The translations under genes and the position numbers were made by a program. Below are positions 24,929 to 35,899 of a DNA stretch of 64,000 nt, in pieces (the first letter of the stretch is position 1; each line of letters starts with the position of its first letter). Source of the stretch: Roseivirga sp. 4D4 (GTDB lineage: Bacteria > Bacteroidota > Bacteroidia > Cytophagales > Cyclobacteriaceae); contig NZ_MDGP01000001.1 of the NCBI RefSeq assembly GCF_001747095.1, positions 4,508,001 through 4,572,000 of the forward strand, in the 5' to 3' direction. The notes under the pieces are model-generated. The model did no database searches, had not been told where the DNA came from, and saw only the letters and a list, made by a program, of their open reading frames with translations.

Positions 24929-25747
24929 ATGCGTAAAATATATGTTTCAATTTATCTTCTGTTAATAGTCACTTTTTCCCTTAGTGCTCAGAATTTTTCA
25001 TCTCCTCTCACAGTAACTACTAATTCAGATAGCCCTCTGACCTTCAACAACACTGATAACTCATGGCAATACCTACAGTTTAAGCAGTCCGGTACACGCA
25101 AAATGTGGATGGGTTTGAATAGTGGGAATGACTTTTCCTTTACTAAAGAAGGTGGGGGTAACTTACTTTTTTCTGGAGGTAACTTTAACTTTAGCGGAGG
25201 ACAGTTTAATTTCTCAGAGTCTAATTTCTTGGGCGAATTTCACTCGACTACTCCATATTCATGGCTTAAGATTAGCAATAATCAAGGTGCGGCTACTCTT
25301 GGCTATAATAATGACATTTTCTGGCTAAATACTGGAGGTGCTCCTTCTGATGGTTTGACGGTTCAAGCTAATAATGTTGGAATAGGTACGGCTACACCAA
25401 CGGCAAAACTGGATGTCAATGGAGATATGGTTGTTACTGGCGAAGTCGAAACCAAAAAGATTAATGTCACAGCCACTCCAGGCTCTTTCCCAGACTATGT
25501 CTTCAAACCCGATTATAAACTCAGAAGCCTCTCTGAATTAAGTGCTTTTATCAAAGAAAATGGTCATTTACCTAATATCCCCAAAGCTGCAGAGGTAGAA
25601 TCCAATGGCCAGGACTTAGGTCTTATCCAACAAAAGCTTTTAGAGAAAATTGAGGAGTTGACCCTTTATGTTATCGAGTTGAAACAGGAGAATATCAAGC
25701 AGCAGAAGGAAATAGATAAACTCAAAACTACAAAAGATGAAAATTAG
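24929..25747 (+). CDS. Secreted tail-fibre-like protein 1 with shared C-terminal module
   Basis: 272 residues. Signal peptide (about 1-20, ending FSLSAQ), a Gly/Asn/Phe-rich beta region (20-145), the [17 protein letters not shown] motif (149-165) seen in many Bacteroidetes fibre-like proteins, and a C-terminal module (about 176-255: [48 protein letters not shown]) ending in a short coiled coil. The module recurs nearly unchanged in the next two genes. It resembles tail-fibre ends that trimerise, but no peptidase S74 catalytic motif is visible. First gene of the RHS cassette; it overlaps the next gene by 11 bases. Confidence 0.85.
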   Translation: MRKIYVSIYLLLIVTFSLSAQNFSSPLTVTTNSDSPLTFNNTDNSWQYLQFKQSGTRKMWMGLNSGNDFSFTKEGGGNLLFSGGNFNFSGGQFNFSESNFLGEFHSTTPYSWLKISNNQGAATLGYNNDIFWLNTGGAPSDGLTVQANNVGIGTATPTAKLDVNGDMVVTGEVETKKINVTATPGSFPDYVFKPDYKLRSLSELSAFIKENGHLPNIPKAAEVESNGQDLGLIQQKLLEKIEELTLYVIELKQENIKQQKEIDKLKTTKDEN

Positions 25748-26708
25748 ACTAACGCTGGCCCTTCTATTGTTTGGTGGGCTTTCAGTTTTTGCCCAAACCT
25801 TATCGGAAACTCAAAAAATAAATGCCCGTGCTACTGGCTATGCAATTGTCGCAGCGAGAAATCCAGGGATTAAATTCTCCATAATAATGATCCCTTGGGA
25901 TGGCCAAAACACCTTGGAATACAACGCCAACAATCAGATTAACTCAGGTTGGCATGCTCAAGCGGCTATTAAAGGCAATTACTTTACTCAACCTTTTGAC
26001 GGTACGGATTTTAGTACCTACAGCTCCGTAGTTGTAAGTCAGGCTGAATTTGATGCTTATAAACAACATGGTACTCAATGGTGGATAGTCTGTAGTACAC
26101 TTCAGCCTTTTAGCAATATTGGCAATACCAACCAAACGCTCGAAGGAACCACCACTTTTACTGGGCCCATTCGAGGCTATGTCAATGGAGCCTTGCACAT
26201 ACTTTCAGATGGAGGCTATATCCAATTAGGTTCTCAGAATACCCAATGGGCACACATCAATACGGACAGACCCAGCTTTTACTTTAATAGAAGGCTTACA
26301 GTTAACGAAGGTATTTTAAGTAGCTACGATGAGGATTTGAAATTACAGACCCAAGGAACAACCAGAATGACTATCAAGAGATCATCTGGAGATATTGTAG
26401 TTAACAATAACCTCGAATCCAAAAAAGTAAAAGTCACGGCCACTCCCGGCTCCTTTCCAGACTATGTTTTTAAACCAGATTACAAACTCAGAAGTCTTTC
26501 TGAACTAAGCGCCTTTATCAAGGAGAATGGGCACCTCCCCAATATTCCCAAAGCGGTAGAAGTAGAGGCCAATGGTCAGGACTTAGGCCTTATCCAGCAA
26601 AAGCTTTTAGAGAAAATTGAGGAGCTGACGCTTTATGTGATTGACTTGAAACAAGAGAATAATGAGCTAAAAAGTAGAATATCTAAAGTCGAAAAAAATG
26701 AAAAATAA
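25737..26708 (+). CDS. Secreted tail-fibre-like protein 2 with shared C-terminal module
   Basis: 323 residues from ATG 25737, inside the last codons of the previous gene (11-base overlap). Signal peptide ([14 protein letters not shown]), a unique middle part with many Trp and Tyr ([16 protein letters not shown]), then the shared module (about 228-310), differing from protein 1 at only about five of 80 positions. Ends in a coiled coil ([18 protein letters not shown]). The unrelated middle regions with a constant C-terminus suggest exchangeable heads on a common attachment or trimerisation base. Overlaps gene 3 by 11 bases. Confidence 0.83.
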   Translation: MKIRLTLALLLFGGLSVFAQTLSETQKINARATGYAIVAARNPGIKFSIIMIPWDGQNTLEYNANNQINSGWHAQAAIKGNYFTQPFDGTDFSTYSSVVVSQAEFDAYKQHGTQWWIVCSTLQPFSNIGNTNQTLEGTTTFTGPIRGYVNGALHILSDGGYIQLGSQNTQWAHINTDRPSFYFNRRLTVNEGILSSYDEDLKLQTQGTTRMTIKRSSGDIVVNNNLESKKVKVTATPGSFPDYVFKPDYKLRSLSELSAFIKENGHLPNIPKAVEVEANGQDLGLIQQKLLEKIEELTLYVIDLKQENNELKSRISKVEKNEK

Positions 26709-27987
26709 GAGCTATTTGATCATGCTAGTGTTGTGTATCTGCTCTGCTATATATGCACAGAACGAGACTGTTAATGGGACACTTTACGTTACTGGAAACT
26801 CGATAGCTGGATATTCCAATCATGATGGAAATGCAACAATTCTGAAAAATGTAATTCTTAATCCAAATCCTGAGGGTTCCATGGTTGTGAACCCCTATAT
26901 GGCAAATGATCTGGCTCACGTTAGGCTAAGGGGGGCTACTGTCAGTGCTTCGGGCCTTAACACGAGCACTCAGGATCGACTTTTCGATCAGACTGCAAAC
27001 TTTGTGCATCTTGCCTCTGGAATCGTTAATGCAGGATACGCAATTGAGATTACTGATTTGACCACAGCTGGTGTCGGTATTTCTTATGCAGGGAAGTACG
27101 GTTTAGCATTTGGGCACCCTACATGGAGGTCTAAATATGTCAAGCTTGAGTCACAGCGTAATGGAGTCTGGCAGACAGATTTAGAGCTCTTTAATAATTC
27201 AAACGATGTTGTGGTCACGAACGTAACATCCGCCAGTGGGACAACTCTCACTGGCATTAGAATAACGCTAGATGATGCTTATCATACATCAGGAGTAAGA
27301 ATCAATAGCATCTTTGCCTTTGACTACAACTCGAATATGGCCAGTAATTACTATATGTCAGCGGCCGGTGGTACTGTTTATGGAAATATGAATGTAAACG
27401 GCAACTATTCCACAAATGGGGGCTCCCTACAACTTACAAACACCAATGACTCAGACAGTAAAGTGTCTATTTATTCTGATTATTCAGGAAGCGAGGGGGG
27501 TATAGCAATAACAGATAGAACCGGTGCACTCTCTTTTCAACATAATGCCAACGGTAGTTCCACTTTCTTAGGAGGGCAAACAACTATAGATGGGAAGGCC
27601 ATTGTTAAAGGAGATGTCGAATCGGAAAAGGTTAAAGTAACCGCTACCCCCGGCTCCTTCCCAGATTATGTGTTCAAGCCTGACTACGAACTCAGGAGCC
27701 TTTCTGAACTAAGTGTCTTTATCAAAGAAAATGGTCACCTCCCGAATATTCCTAAAGCGGTAGAGGTAGAAGCCAATGGTCAGGATCTGGGCCTAATCCA
27801 ACAGAAACTTTTGGAGAAAATTGAGGAGTTGACGCTTTATGTGATTGAGGCTGATGTTAAGAACAAAGAATTGTCTGAGGAAAATAATCGACAAGGGCTG
27901 GAGCTGAAGAAGTTAAGACTTGCCTTGAACAAGATGATGTCACGGCTTGAGCAATTAGAAAAGAAGAGTACAAATAACAAAAATTGA
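26698..27987 (+). CDS. Secreted tail-fibre-like protein 3 with shared C-terminal module
   Basis: 429 residues from ATG 26698. Signal peptide ending SAIYAQ, a long head including a fibre-like [14 protein letters not shown] region, the shared module (about 313-395) and the longest coiled-coil tail of the three ([20 protein letters not shown]). The overlap with the previous gene is again 11 bases, as if the unit of gene plus junction had been duplicated. The next gene begins 11 bases after its stop. Function unknown; presumed extracellular. Confidence 0.83.
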   Translation: MKNKSYLIMLVLCICSAIYAQNETVNGTLYVTGNSIAGYSNHDGNATILKNVILNPNPEGSMVVNPYMANDLAHVRLRGATVSASGLNTSTQDRLFDQTANFVHLASGIVNAGYAIEITDLTTAGVGISYAGKYGLAFGHPTWRSKYVKLESQRNGVWQTDLELFNNSNDVVVTNVTSASGTTLTGIRITLDDAYHTSGVRINSIFAFDYNSNMASNYYMSAAGGTVYGNMNVNGNYSTNGGSLQLTNTNDSDSKVSIYSDYSGSEGGIAITDRTGALSFQHNANGSSTFLGGQTTIDGKAIVKGDVESEKVKVTATPGSFPDYVFKPDYELRSLSELSVFIKENGHLPNIPKAVEVEANGQDLGLIQQKLLEKIEELTLYVIEADVKNKELSEENNRQGLELKKLRLALNKMMSRLEQLEKKSTNNKN

Positions 27988-27998
27988 GGAACACGCAT

Positions 27999-30900
27999 AT
28001 GAAAAAGACTTACACACTTCTATTTACTGTGCTTCTGACAGTAGTACTTAATGCACAAACTGATATACCTCAGGTTGTGCCTCCAAGCCCTAATGCGGCT
28101 AAACTGGTACAGTTCGATATCACTCCAACCAGTCCATATACTGGGAAACAAAATCTGAGTGTTCCTCTCTACACGGTTCAGTTTGATGGTGCTCAGTTTC
28201 CAATTTCCATAAACTACTCCAGCGGAGGAATTAAGGCTTCTGAAGAGGCAAGTTATGTTGGTTTGGGTTGGGGGTTATCCATAGGAGGAACTATTTCTAG
28301 GACCGTAAAGTCTCTCAATGATATCCAAGGAGGAGGTTGGCTGTTTGACGACCAGTTAATGCCGGAGACATATAATCCTACAGTCCAACCTCAAGGAGAG
28401 ATTGACGGCACACCGACTACACAGCATCCTTTTTGGCTTTATATCTCCGGCAATGGAGGACAAAAAGATACTGAGCCGGATATTTTCAATTATAACTTCA
28501 TGGGCTTTAGCGGTTCTTTTGTGCTACCCAAGGGCCATGGTGATGGGCATTCAACCACCTCAAGCGCGGCATCTACAAGCGCTATAGTTAAGCTTGAAGA
28601 GGACCCAACCAAAATTTACTTCGATAATCCTGGTAAGTTTTTTACTATAACTACTCCAGCTGGTTTTGTGGGAGAATTCAAAGTTAAGGAGTGGGTAACT
28701 TCATTAGGTGCGGGAGATCCAGATAATGGTGGACCATTAACTGGTTGCAGTTTTGGAGAACCCGATATTGCACAAACTTTAAATACACATAAAAGATCTA
28801 TTACCACTTGGTACTTGAGTAAGGTGATTTCACCAAATGGCCGTCAATTGCATTTTGAGTATGATGTAAAGACGAATGGATTTAGTGATTACATCTCTCA
28901 GTCCGCTCCCAATTTCAGTGAAAAAAGATCTGTAGACGGTGCCTGGCAGACTGTAACAGATGATGTTCAAAGTTGTTCCTACACTATCGTGGAGCATGTT
29001 TATCCTAAGCGAATTTACAGCACATATAATGGCCTTGATATTAACTTCACTAAGACGGCCAGAGCAGATGTATCAGCCTTAGCCAATTATCATATCAACT
29101 TTGCTCAAAAGAGGGGCGAAGTAAATGGTAGTAATCAACCCACCTTTTCTATTCTTTCACCACAAAGGGTGACAGGCTTCACAGTAGGCAGCACAAATAG
29201 TCTTTCAAGCTTGAACCATACGATAAGTTTTTCTCAGTCGTATTTTAACAATAGCTCAAGCAATGCCTATCAAATGAAGCGACTGAAGCTTGACGGTGTA
29301 ACTATAGACGATCAAGTCTATACTTTCGAATATGAAAATGGTGCTAATGGGCTACCTGATAAATCTACTTTCGGGGTGGATTATTGGGGGTACTATAATG
29401 GAAAAGACAATAATACCTCTTTAGTACCAGTGACTGTAGGTTATACCACAGCTACAAATTTCTATGGGCCTAGTATAAACACTTATTTACCCAATGATCT
29501 ATTTTATTATCAGACTGATGAACGTAAGGCAAACTTCAATTATGGAAAAGCCGGATTATTGAAGAAAGTTAACTACCCAACTGGAGGTTTTACAGATTAC
29601 GAGTATGAAGGTCATGAATACTTCCTTGAGGGCAGAGAGGTTATTCCAGTCAGCGGTTCGAAAATAGTTTCTGTTGAAGGCCCTAAAAGCTCCGTTCAGA
29701 CAGTGACCAGTAGTAACTACGCTTATAATGGGTTTGTCATTACTGGGGGTAGTTGCAACTCACCTATTACTATTAATTATACCGTTGCATGTGCTAATTT
29801 TTTCTTGGGCGCCCCTGATGGAATTTGTGATTTACCTTTTAGCTCAAATCTCTGGGGTACACCAGCTGTAGAAGTAGTGAATGCGAGCACAAACGCAGTT
29901 GTATTTGTTAAGCAGTTCAGTGAGCTCGGTAATGCCATCGATCAGAGTACTCCTCAGTATAATGTGAGTGGAACATTCTCTTTGAATGTTGGTCCAGGAA
30001 CATACTTTCTCCGTGCAAGATCAGTAAGTTACAATGGAACCTACGCTTATGGAGGTATTTCAATCTCCTATCCTAAATCCTGTGAAACAGGTGCTGCATC
30101 TACAGTAGTTCAAAGTGATAATGACCAAGCTGCCGGTGGAGCGAGAATAAAGACTATAACCAATTATGATGGTGACAATTCAGTAGTGGCTAAGCGCAGA
30201 TACGACTATACGGATCATAGCGCTGGAACACAGTTTTCCACAGGCCGTCTTATGAATCCATTGATGAACTTCTCCATCACCAATAGTACTGGAGGATCAG
30301 ATTTGCTGAATTTCTACGCCTTTATGTCTGGCTCAGTCTTGGCTGATGGAGGTGCTGCTCAAGGCAGTCATATCGGCTACACTTGGGTCAGAGAGTATTT
30401 CGAAGGTTCAGGCACGGGGAATAATGGTTTCAGGGATTATCACTATATCAATGACCCTAATGTGCCAGGCTTTTATGGATTGTCTGCGAAGGCTACTTAC
30501 GGTCATTCGAACGGCCAAATGGAAGATTTATCTAATTATAGCAGTGGATTGACGAAACTGGATAAGACAGACTACAATGATATTGTTGAAGACCTTACGA
30601 ATGATATTAAAGCTGTCAAGGTTGACTGGTTGGGTAATAGTCCTGGTATTATGGAAACCTATACCCTTGAGAGGCACTTTGTGACCCCGAAAGAAATTAT
30701 AACGGAGACCTATCTCACGGGTGGTACTTTATCACAAACAGTGAATAGGACCTACAACAATCGCTACTTGCTTGAATCAGAAACCAATACTAATAGCAAT
30801 GGTAATGTAATTTTGAAGGAGTATAAATATGCCTCCGATATATCTGGACCAACTGGTGTTGTTTCAGGGATGGTCAATGGTAATTTTATCAGTGCTCCAA

Positions 30901-31499
30901 TAGAACAAACCACCAAGGTGAACGGAGTAGTTGAAAGTGCCTCAGGTATTTTATATCAACAAGTAGGCAATAATTATTTGCCCGATAAGGTCCATGTTTT
31001 TAATAGTGATGCTGGAAGTTTCTCTTCAACTACCACAGGATTGTCTTTTGGTGGAGGCTACGAAGAGCGACTCGAATACAAATTATACGACAGCTATGGA
31101 AACATTCGTGAGTTTGTCAATGAAGCAGGGGTTTCTACTACAGTGCTTTGGGGGTATGGAAGTGTTTATCCTGTGGCACAGATTGAGAATGCCACCTATG
31201 CTGAGGTTTCTCCTCTGATCTCTCAGTCCACTTTGGATTCACCAGGTAGTCAGGTAAACATGAGGAATGCTCTAGATGCATTAAGGAATAATGCTGCGAT
31301 GAAAAACGCTCGTATCACTACGATGACCTACGATTTAGGCGTGGGTATGCTTTCCCAAACAAGTCCTAATGGTATCAAAATGTTCTATGAATATGATACT
31401 TATGGTCGACTGAAACGCATAAAGGATCAGGACGGCAATATTGTCAAGGTAGTCGAATATGCCTACAAGCAGATCATTCCTAACACACAACAAAACTAG
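27999..31499 (+). CDS. Secreted RHS/YD-repeat protein without RHS core
   Basis: 1166 residues from ATG 27999; a TTG at 27984 would add five residues and overlap the previous stop, while ATG 27999 gives a clean signal peptide (MKKTYTLLFTVLLTVVLNAQ). The N-terminal region (SVPLYTVQFDGAQFPISINY, SYVGLGWGLSIGGTISR) resembles the SpvB/TcdB-like start of Bacteroidetes RHS proteins. YD-type repeats appear late (MFYEYDTYGRLKRIKDQDGN). No RHS-core cleavage motif and no toxin tip, so it looks like one half of a shell completed by the next protein, 2 bases downstream. Confidence 0.85.
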   Translation: MKKTYTLLFTVLLTVVLNAQTDIPQVVPPSPNAAKLVQFDITPTSPYTGKQNLSVPLYTVQFDGAQFPISINYSSGGIKASEEASYVGLGWGLSIGGTISRTVKSLNDIQGGGWLFDDQLMPETYNPTVQPQGEIDGTPTTQHPFWLYISGNGGQKDTEPDIFNYNFMGFSGSFVLPKGHGDGHSTTSSAASTSAIVKLEEDPTKIYFDNPGKFFTITTPAGFVGEFKVKEWVTSLGAGDPDNGGPLTGCSFGEPDIAQTLNTHKRSITTWYLSKVISPNGRQLHFEYDVKTNGFSDYISQSAPNFSEKRSVDGAWQTVTDDVQSCSYTIVEHVYPKRIYSTYNGLDINFTKTARADVSALANYHINFAQKRGEVNGSNQPTFSILSPQRVTGFTVGSTNSLSSLNHTISFSQSYFNNSSSNAYQMKRLKLDGVTIDDQVYTFEYENGANGLPDKSTFGVDYWGYYNGKDNNTSLVPVTVGYTTATNFYGPSINTYLPNDLFYYQTDERKANFNYGKAGLLKKVNYPTGGFTDYEYEGHEYFLEGREVIPVSGSKIVSVEGPKSSVQTVTSSNYAYNGFVITGGSCNSPITINYTVACANFFLGAPDGICDLPFSSNLWGTPAVEVVNASTNAVVFVKQFSELGNAIDQSTPQYNVSGTFSLNVGPGTYFLRARSVSYNGTYAYGGISISYPKSCETGAASTVVQSDNDQAAGGARIKTITNYDGDNSVVAKRRYDYTDHSAGTQFSTGRLMNPLMNFSITNSTGGSDLLNFYAFMSGSVLADGGAAQGSHIGYTWVREYFEGSGTGNNGFRDYHYINDPNVPGFYGLSAKATYGHSNGQMEDLSNYSSGLTKLDKTDYNDIVEDLTNDIKAVKVDWLGNSPGIMETYTLERHFVTPKEIITETYLTGGTLSQTVNRTYNNRYLLESETNTNSNGNVILKEYKYASDISGPTGVVSGMVNGNFISAPIEQTTKVNGVVESASGILYQQVGNNYLPDKVHVFNSDAGSFSSTTTGLSFGGGYEERLEYKLYDSYGNIREFVNEAGVSTTVLWGYGSVYPVAQIENATYAEVSPLISQSTLDSPGSQVNMRNALDALRNNAAMKNARITTMTYDLGVGMLSQTSPNGIKMFYEYDTYGRLKRIKDQDGNIVKVVEYAYKQIIPNTQQN

Positions 31500-31501
31500 A
31501 G

Positions 31502-34500
31502 ATGGCTATGAAGACTTTAACAAGATTTATCCAGAGCCTTGCCGTAGTTGTTTTTTTAACAACTAATCTAACGGCACAGAACAAACCAATTCCTGAATTT
31601 GCGCCTACACAGAGTGTCAGTCTAATTAGTCACCCTGGCGCTTATGTAAACGGACATTATATCAATTATGTCCGTAGTTATGATGTCTTAAAACCAGGTC
31701 TGACAGAGAGTGCAATCCTATCCAGCGGACAGTCACCGAACAATGTGTTAATGACTACCCAATTCATGGATGGCCTAGGTAGGCACATTCAAACGGTTAA
31801 TCGCAAGGCTTCTCCAAACGGTCTATCAGATATGGTGCAAGCCGTGACCTATGATCAATTTGGAAGAGTGAAACAGACTTATCTTCCATATAAATCTGCT
31901 GGAAATGACGGTGTTTTTAGGATTAATCCTTTTACGGAGCAAGCGAGCTTCTATACAAGCCACTATGGTGGAGATGAGGATGTATTTTATGGATTGACTG
32001 AGTTTGAAAACTCCCCACTCAATCGAGTGACTAAGCAAATGGCCCCTGGTAACAGTTGGGCTGGAAGCGGAAAGGGAGTAAACCATGAATGGAGAACGAA
32101 TTTGGCAACGGATGACGTACGCCTTTGGACGGTGATCGGTTCAAATAATCCTTCTACTTCGGCAGAATATGCTGTGGGGAGCCTTATGGTAAATATCACC
32201 ATTGACGAAGAGAATAACCATGTCAAGGAGTTCACTGATAAGTTAGGCCGTGTGGTCTTGAAGCAAGTCCAAAAAGGAACAGGTACTAATAATGGTCACT
32301 CCGATTGGTTGAATACTTACTATATCTATGACAATAGAGGTAATCTCAGGTATGTGCTTCCCCCAAGAGCAGTAGAACTCCTTTCCGGTAGCTGGTCTTG
32401 GAATACAACTGATATGGATGCCTTAGTATTCAAGTACACTTACGATGGGCGTAACCGGATGATTACTAAAAAGGTACCTGGTGCGGGTGTAGTCGAAATG
32501 GTTTATGACAGGCTCGATAGACTTGTTGCTACCAGAGATGCGAATATGAGTACTCAAGGTAAATGGCTTTTTACTAAGTATGATGATTTAAATCGTCCGG
32601 TAATGACAGGTTTTGTGATCAGTAGTAATAGCAGGGCTACCATGCAGACGCAAGCAGATGCTACTAGCATATTCAATGTAAGTACTGAACCTCTGAATAC
32701 ATCTAATGTACTGGAGGCTAATAGCATAACTCTTTCGGCCCATGTAAGTGGTACAGCCATTTATAGAAGTAAGACCACAATTGAGTTTTTACCAGGTTTC
32801 GATTCTAATGGAGAATACTTCGAAACCGAAATAAATACAAGTATCAGTTCAGACTATACCTTTGTTCAAGGTTACTATGATGCGACTTTTCCTTCTTTGA
32901 AGGACCATGTGCACGAGGTGCTGAGCCTTAGCTATTTCGATAGCTATCACTTCACTACCCAAACCTATGATGTAGGCTATACTGACCTCTACTCGGCAGG
33001 CACCAATAATGCAGTAACCCCAAGTCAGTACACCAATGTGGCAGGAGCGGCCACTGGTAGCAAAGTAAAAGTACTTGGTACGACAGACGAGTGGCTTACC
33101 ACGGTAATGTTCTATGACGATAGGGGTAGAGTAATCCAAACCCAGGCAGACAATCATGTGGGGGGCAGAGACATTGCCACTACGCAGTACGACTTTAGGG
33201 GCAAGGTGCTCAACACCTATACAATACACAATAATCCGAATGCCACTCCGGTGCAGACTACTGTTGCTAAGAGATATACCTATGATGGTTCAGGAACAGG
33301 ACGGATTCTTACTATTCAAGAAAAGCTAAATAATACAGGTAGCTACAAAACCATTTCTAGCAATAGCTACAACGACCTAGGTGAAATAGAATCTAAAGTA
33401 CTGGGCAATAGCCTAGAAACGCTCAACTATAAATATAACATCCGAGGTTGGTTAGAAGGGATTAATGAGGATTATGTCGCTAATGGCAGCGGAGGGCATT
33501 ACTTTGGAATGAATCTAAGCTATGATTATGGGTTTACAGAAAAACAACTCAATGGCAACGTATCAGGCGTAAGATGGAGAACATCATCTTCCAATAAAAT
33601 AAGAGCTTATGGTTTCGACTATGACCGGAGTAATCGATTAAAGGAAGCTGAATTTTTTCAAATAGGTGGTGTTTTTGGTAATGCCAGTTATGAGTCTAGT
33701 TGGACAAATTCAAATCGTGACTTTACCACCAACTACAGCTACGATGCCAATGGCAATATTCTCAACCTGACCAGAAAAGGTGTAGTAGCAGGTAGCATAG
33801 AAACGATTGATAACCTTACCTATACCTACCTCAATGGCGGCAAGAGTAATCAGCTACTGCAAGTTGCAGATGCAGCTGGAGATTTAGGTCAAGGTGACTT
33901 TGTCGATGGCAACTCGGGTACCGACTATGCTTATGACAGCAATGGCAATATGACCCAGGACTTGAACAAGGACATCAACGGTGGAGATATTACTTATAAC
34001 CACCTTAACCTGCCAGAAAGGATAGAGTTTAGCAACAATGCCAACAAGACTATCACCTATACCTATGATGCAGCGGGCACTAAGCTAGCAAAAGCCGTTA
34101 ACAACAACGGTCAGATCACCACCACAGACTATGTTAGTGGCTTTATCTATGAAAACAATCAATTACAACACTTTGCCAATGAAGAAGGCAGGGTAAGAAA
34201 GAACTATCAGGGCAACCTGGTTTATGACTACTTTGTAAAAGATCATTTGGGCAATACCCGAATGACCTTGACAGAAGATCAAGATGTTACAGTCTACTTC
34301 GCCTCTATGGAAACAGAGTATGAGAGTTTTGAAGAAAACCTCTTCCTGAATATGGACAACAGCAGGGTAGTCTCTACTTCGGGCAACTACACGGTAGATG
34401 GTACCATCAACGCCAACGAAGCCTCAAGGTTGAATGGTAGCGATGCAGCACGAAGAGCAGGCCCAGGCAAGCTAATGGCTGTAAGCCCGGGAGACAATGT

Positions 34501-35899
34501 AGACCTGGAAGTATGGGCACGCTATGAAGGTAGCTTTGGCAGCAGTAGTGGACTCAGCCAGGCCACCATGGTGACAGCTGTGGCAGCCACCTTTGGAGGT
34601 GTATCCGGAGGGGGCACAGAGCAGCAGGCCATCTATGACCTGTTCAATGGCAATGGGGCTTCAGTACTGGTAGGCTCTCAAGGCAACAGCAATGAGCCGA
34701 GAGGCTATCTGAACTATATCCTCTTTGATCAGGACTTCAATTACATAGATGCAGGCTTTGACCAGGTAACCAGTGTGGCCAGTGGAGCACATGAAAAACT
34801 GACCGTACCTACACTAAGTATCAGTCAGGGAGGTTATCTTTATGTCTATGTCTCTAACGAGAGCAATACCAACTTTGACGTATTTTTTGATGACCTAAGG
34901 ATCACCCACACTAAGGGAGCTATACTACAAGAAGATCATTACTATCCCTTTGGGATGAACATTAATGCACTCTCTAGTACTGCTCCACTTAGTAAGCCTA
35001 ATCAGTTTAAGTTATCAGGTAATGAAGAGCAGACAGAGTTTGATTTTAATGTTTATGACTTTAATGCAAGGTTCTATGATGATGCATTAGGTAGGTTTAT
35101 GAATATAGACCCAATGGCTGATTTACGCAACTGGGTAACTCCTTATAATTATGTTCAGAACAACCCATTAATCCTTGTTGATCCTACTGGTTTACTTGAA
35201 TATAGGCTTAATACCGAAACAGGAGAATTAGAACAGATTGGGGATAAAGGAGGAGATGAAAGGCAGTTTGTTAAAGTCGGTAAAAGAACTGTAAGAGTCA
35301 AAGGTGGTAAAAGTGATATTCACGTAGGGGTTGTTAAAAAAGAGGCAGGTGAAGATGGTGATGTTCAATATACAGCTAGTAGCAAAGATTTATGGTCTGA
35401 TGTCCCAGAAGAATATATTGGTCATTACACAGCAGCGAGTTTAGTAGAAAGATGGAATGCTGCTAATAATCCAGATAAAGCTATTAAAATTGCCAGTATT
35501 AGAGATATGGAATCACAGGGCTTAGCAAGAAATGAGATGATATGGAATGTAGGAGATATGGAACGGCACTTGGTAAGGAAATATGGAAGTAAGGACGCAT
35601 TTAATTTAGCAGCCGAAACGGATATGATGCCTCTTCCAGCAGGTTCTGTTGGTGGAGCTGCGAAGAATGCAAGTTCTGGAATTTCTAGATTTGCACAAAG
35701 GAGAGCAGCTCTTAGGGGCAATGGAAGCCTTAAAACTTCGTCTAGGAACAATGTGCAAGTTAGAATGGCGGGTTCAGGTAAATTATCGAAAAACTCTTGG
35801 ATTAGGTTTGGTCAATTGAACAAAGGTAAGTTTAAAGGAGCTAATGGAATGGCAAGAAGGAGAGCTGCATATAATAAATGGATAACTGGAGGTGGATGA
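31502..35899 (+). CDS. DUF6443 RHS-core polymorphic toxin candidate
   Basis: 1465 residues. Signal peptide (ends TTNLTAQ), DUF6443 (about 60-160, TQFMDGLGRHIQTVNRKASP), many RHS/YD repeats (YDNRGNLRYVLPPRA, YDANGNILNLTRKG), a DHLGNTRMTL motif, a jelly-roll-like insertion (about 940-1135), then YYPFGMN and the RHS core ARFYDDALGRFMNIDPMAD ending at DPTGL (1227-1231). The following 234 residues are variable, AT-richer and basic at the end (WIRFGQLNKGKFKGANGMAR), as expected of a toxin tip. I cannot name the toxin fold. The stop overlaps the next start by 4 bases (ATGA), typical of toxin-immunity pairs. Confidence 0.88.
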   Translation: MAMKTLTRFIQSLAVVVFLTTNLTAQNKPIPEFAPTQSVSLISHPGAYVNGHYINYVRSYDVLKPGLTESAILSSGQSPNNVLMTTQFMDGLGRHIQTVNRKASPNGLSDMVQAVTYDQFGRVKQTYLPYKSAGNDGVFRINPFTEQASFYTSHYGGDEDVFYGLTEFENSPLNRVTKQMAPGNSWAGSGKGVNHEWRTNLATDDVRLWTVIGSNNPSTSAEYAVGSLMVNITIDEENNHVKEFTDKLGRVVLKQVQKGTGTNNGHSDWLNTYYIYDNRGNLRYVLPPRAVELLSGSWSWNTTDMDALVFKYTYDGRNRMITKKVPGAGVVEMVYDRLDRLVATRDANMSTQGKWLFTKYDDLNRPVMTGFVISSNSRATMQTQADATSIFNVSTEPLNTSNVLEANSITLSAHVSGTAIYRSKTTIEFLPGFDSNGEYFETEINTSISSDYTFVQGYYDATFPSLKDHVHEVLSLSYFDSYHFTTQTYDVGYTDLYSAGTNNAVTPSQYTNVAGAATGSKVKVLGTTDEWLTTVMFYDDRGRVIQTQADNHVGGRDIATTQYDFRGKVLNTYTIHNNPNATPVQTTVAKRYTYDGSGTGRILTIQEKLNNTGSYKTISSNSYNDLGEIESKVLGNSLETLNYKYNIRGWLEGINEDYVANGSGGHYFGMNLSYDYGFTEKQLNGNVSGVRWRTSSSNKIRAYGFDYDRSNRLKEAEFFQIGGVFGNASYESSWTNSNRDFTTNYSYDANGNILNLTRKGVVAGSIETIDNLTYTYLNGGKSNQLLQVADAAGDLGQGDFVDGNSGTDYAYDSNGNMTQDLNKDINGGDITYNHLNLPERIEFSNNANKTITYTYDAAGTKLAKAVNNNGQITTTDYVSGFIYENNQLQHFANEEGRVRKNYQGNLVYDYFVKDHLGNTRMTLTEDQDVTVYFASMETEYESFEENLFLNMDNSRVVSTSGNYTVDGTINANEASRLNGSDAARRAGPGKLMAVSPGDNVDLEVWARYEGSFGSSSGLSQATMVTAVAATFGGVSGGGTEQQAIYDLFNGNGASVLVGSQGNSNEPRGYLNYILFDQDFNYIDAGFDQVTSVASGAHEKLTVPTLSISQGGYLYVYVSNESNTNFDVFFDDLRITHTKGAILQEDHYYPFGMNINALSSTAPLSKPNQFKLSGNEEQTEFDFNVYDFNARFYDDALGRFMNIDPMADLRNWVTPYNYVQNNPLILVDPTGLLEYRLNTETGELEQIGDKGGDERQFVKVGKRTVRVKGGKSDIHVGVVKKEAGEDGDVQYTASSKDLWSDVPEEYIGHYTAASLVERWNAANNPDKAIKIASIRDMESQGLARNEMIWNVGDMERHLVRKYGSKDAFNLAAETDMMPLPAGSVGGAAKNASSGISRFAQRRAALRGNGSLKTSSRNNVQVRMAGSGKLSKNSWIRFGQLNKGKFKGANGMARRRAAYNKWITGGG

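Noticed and set aside
24929..27987. Prophage tail-fibre genes
   Set aside because: The proteins carry Sec signal peptides and no capsid, terminase, baseplate or lysis genes are nearby; the fibre-like motif also occurs in Bacteroidetes surface proteins.
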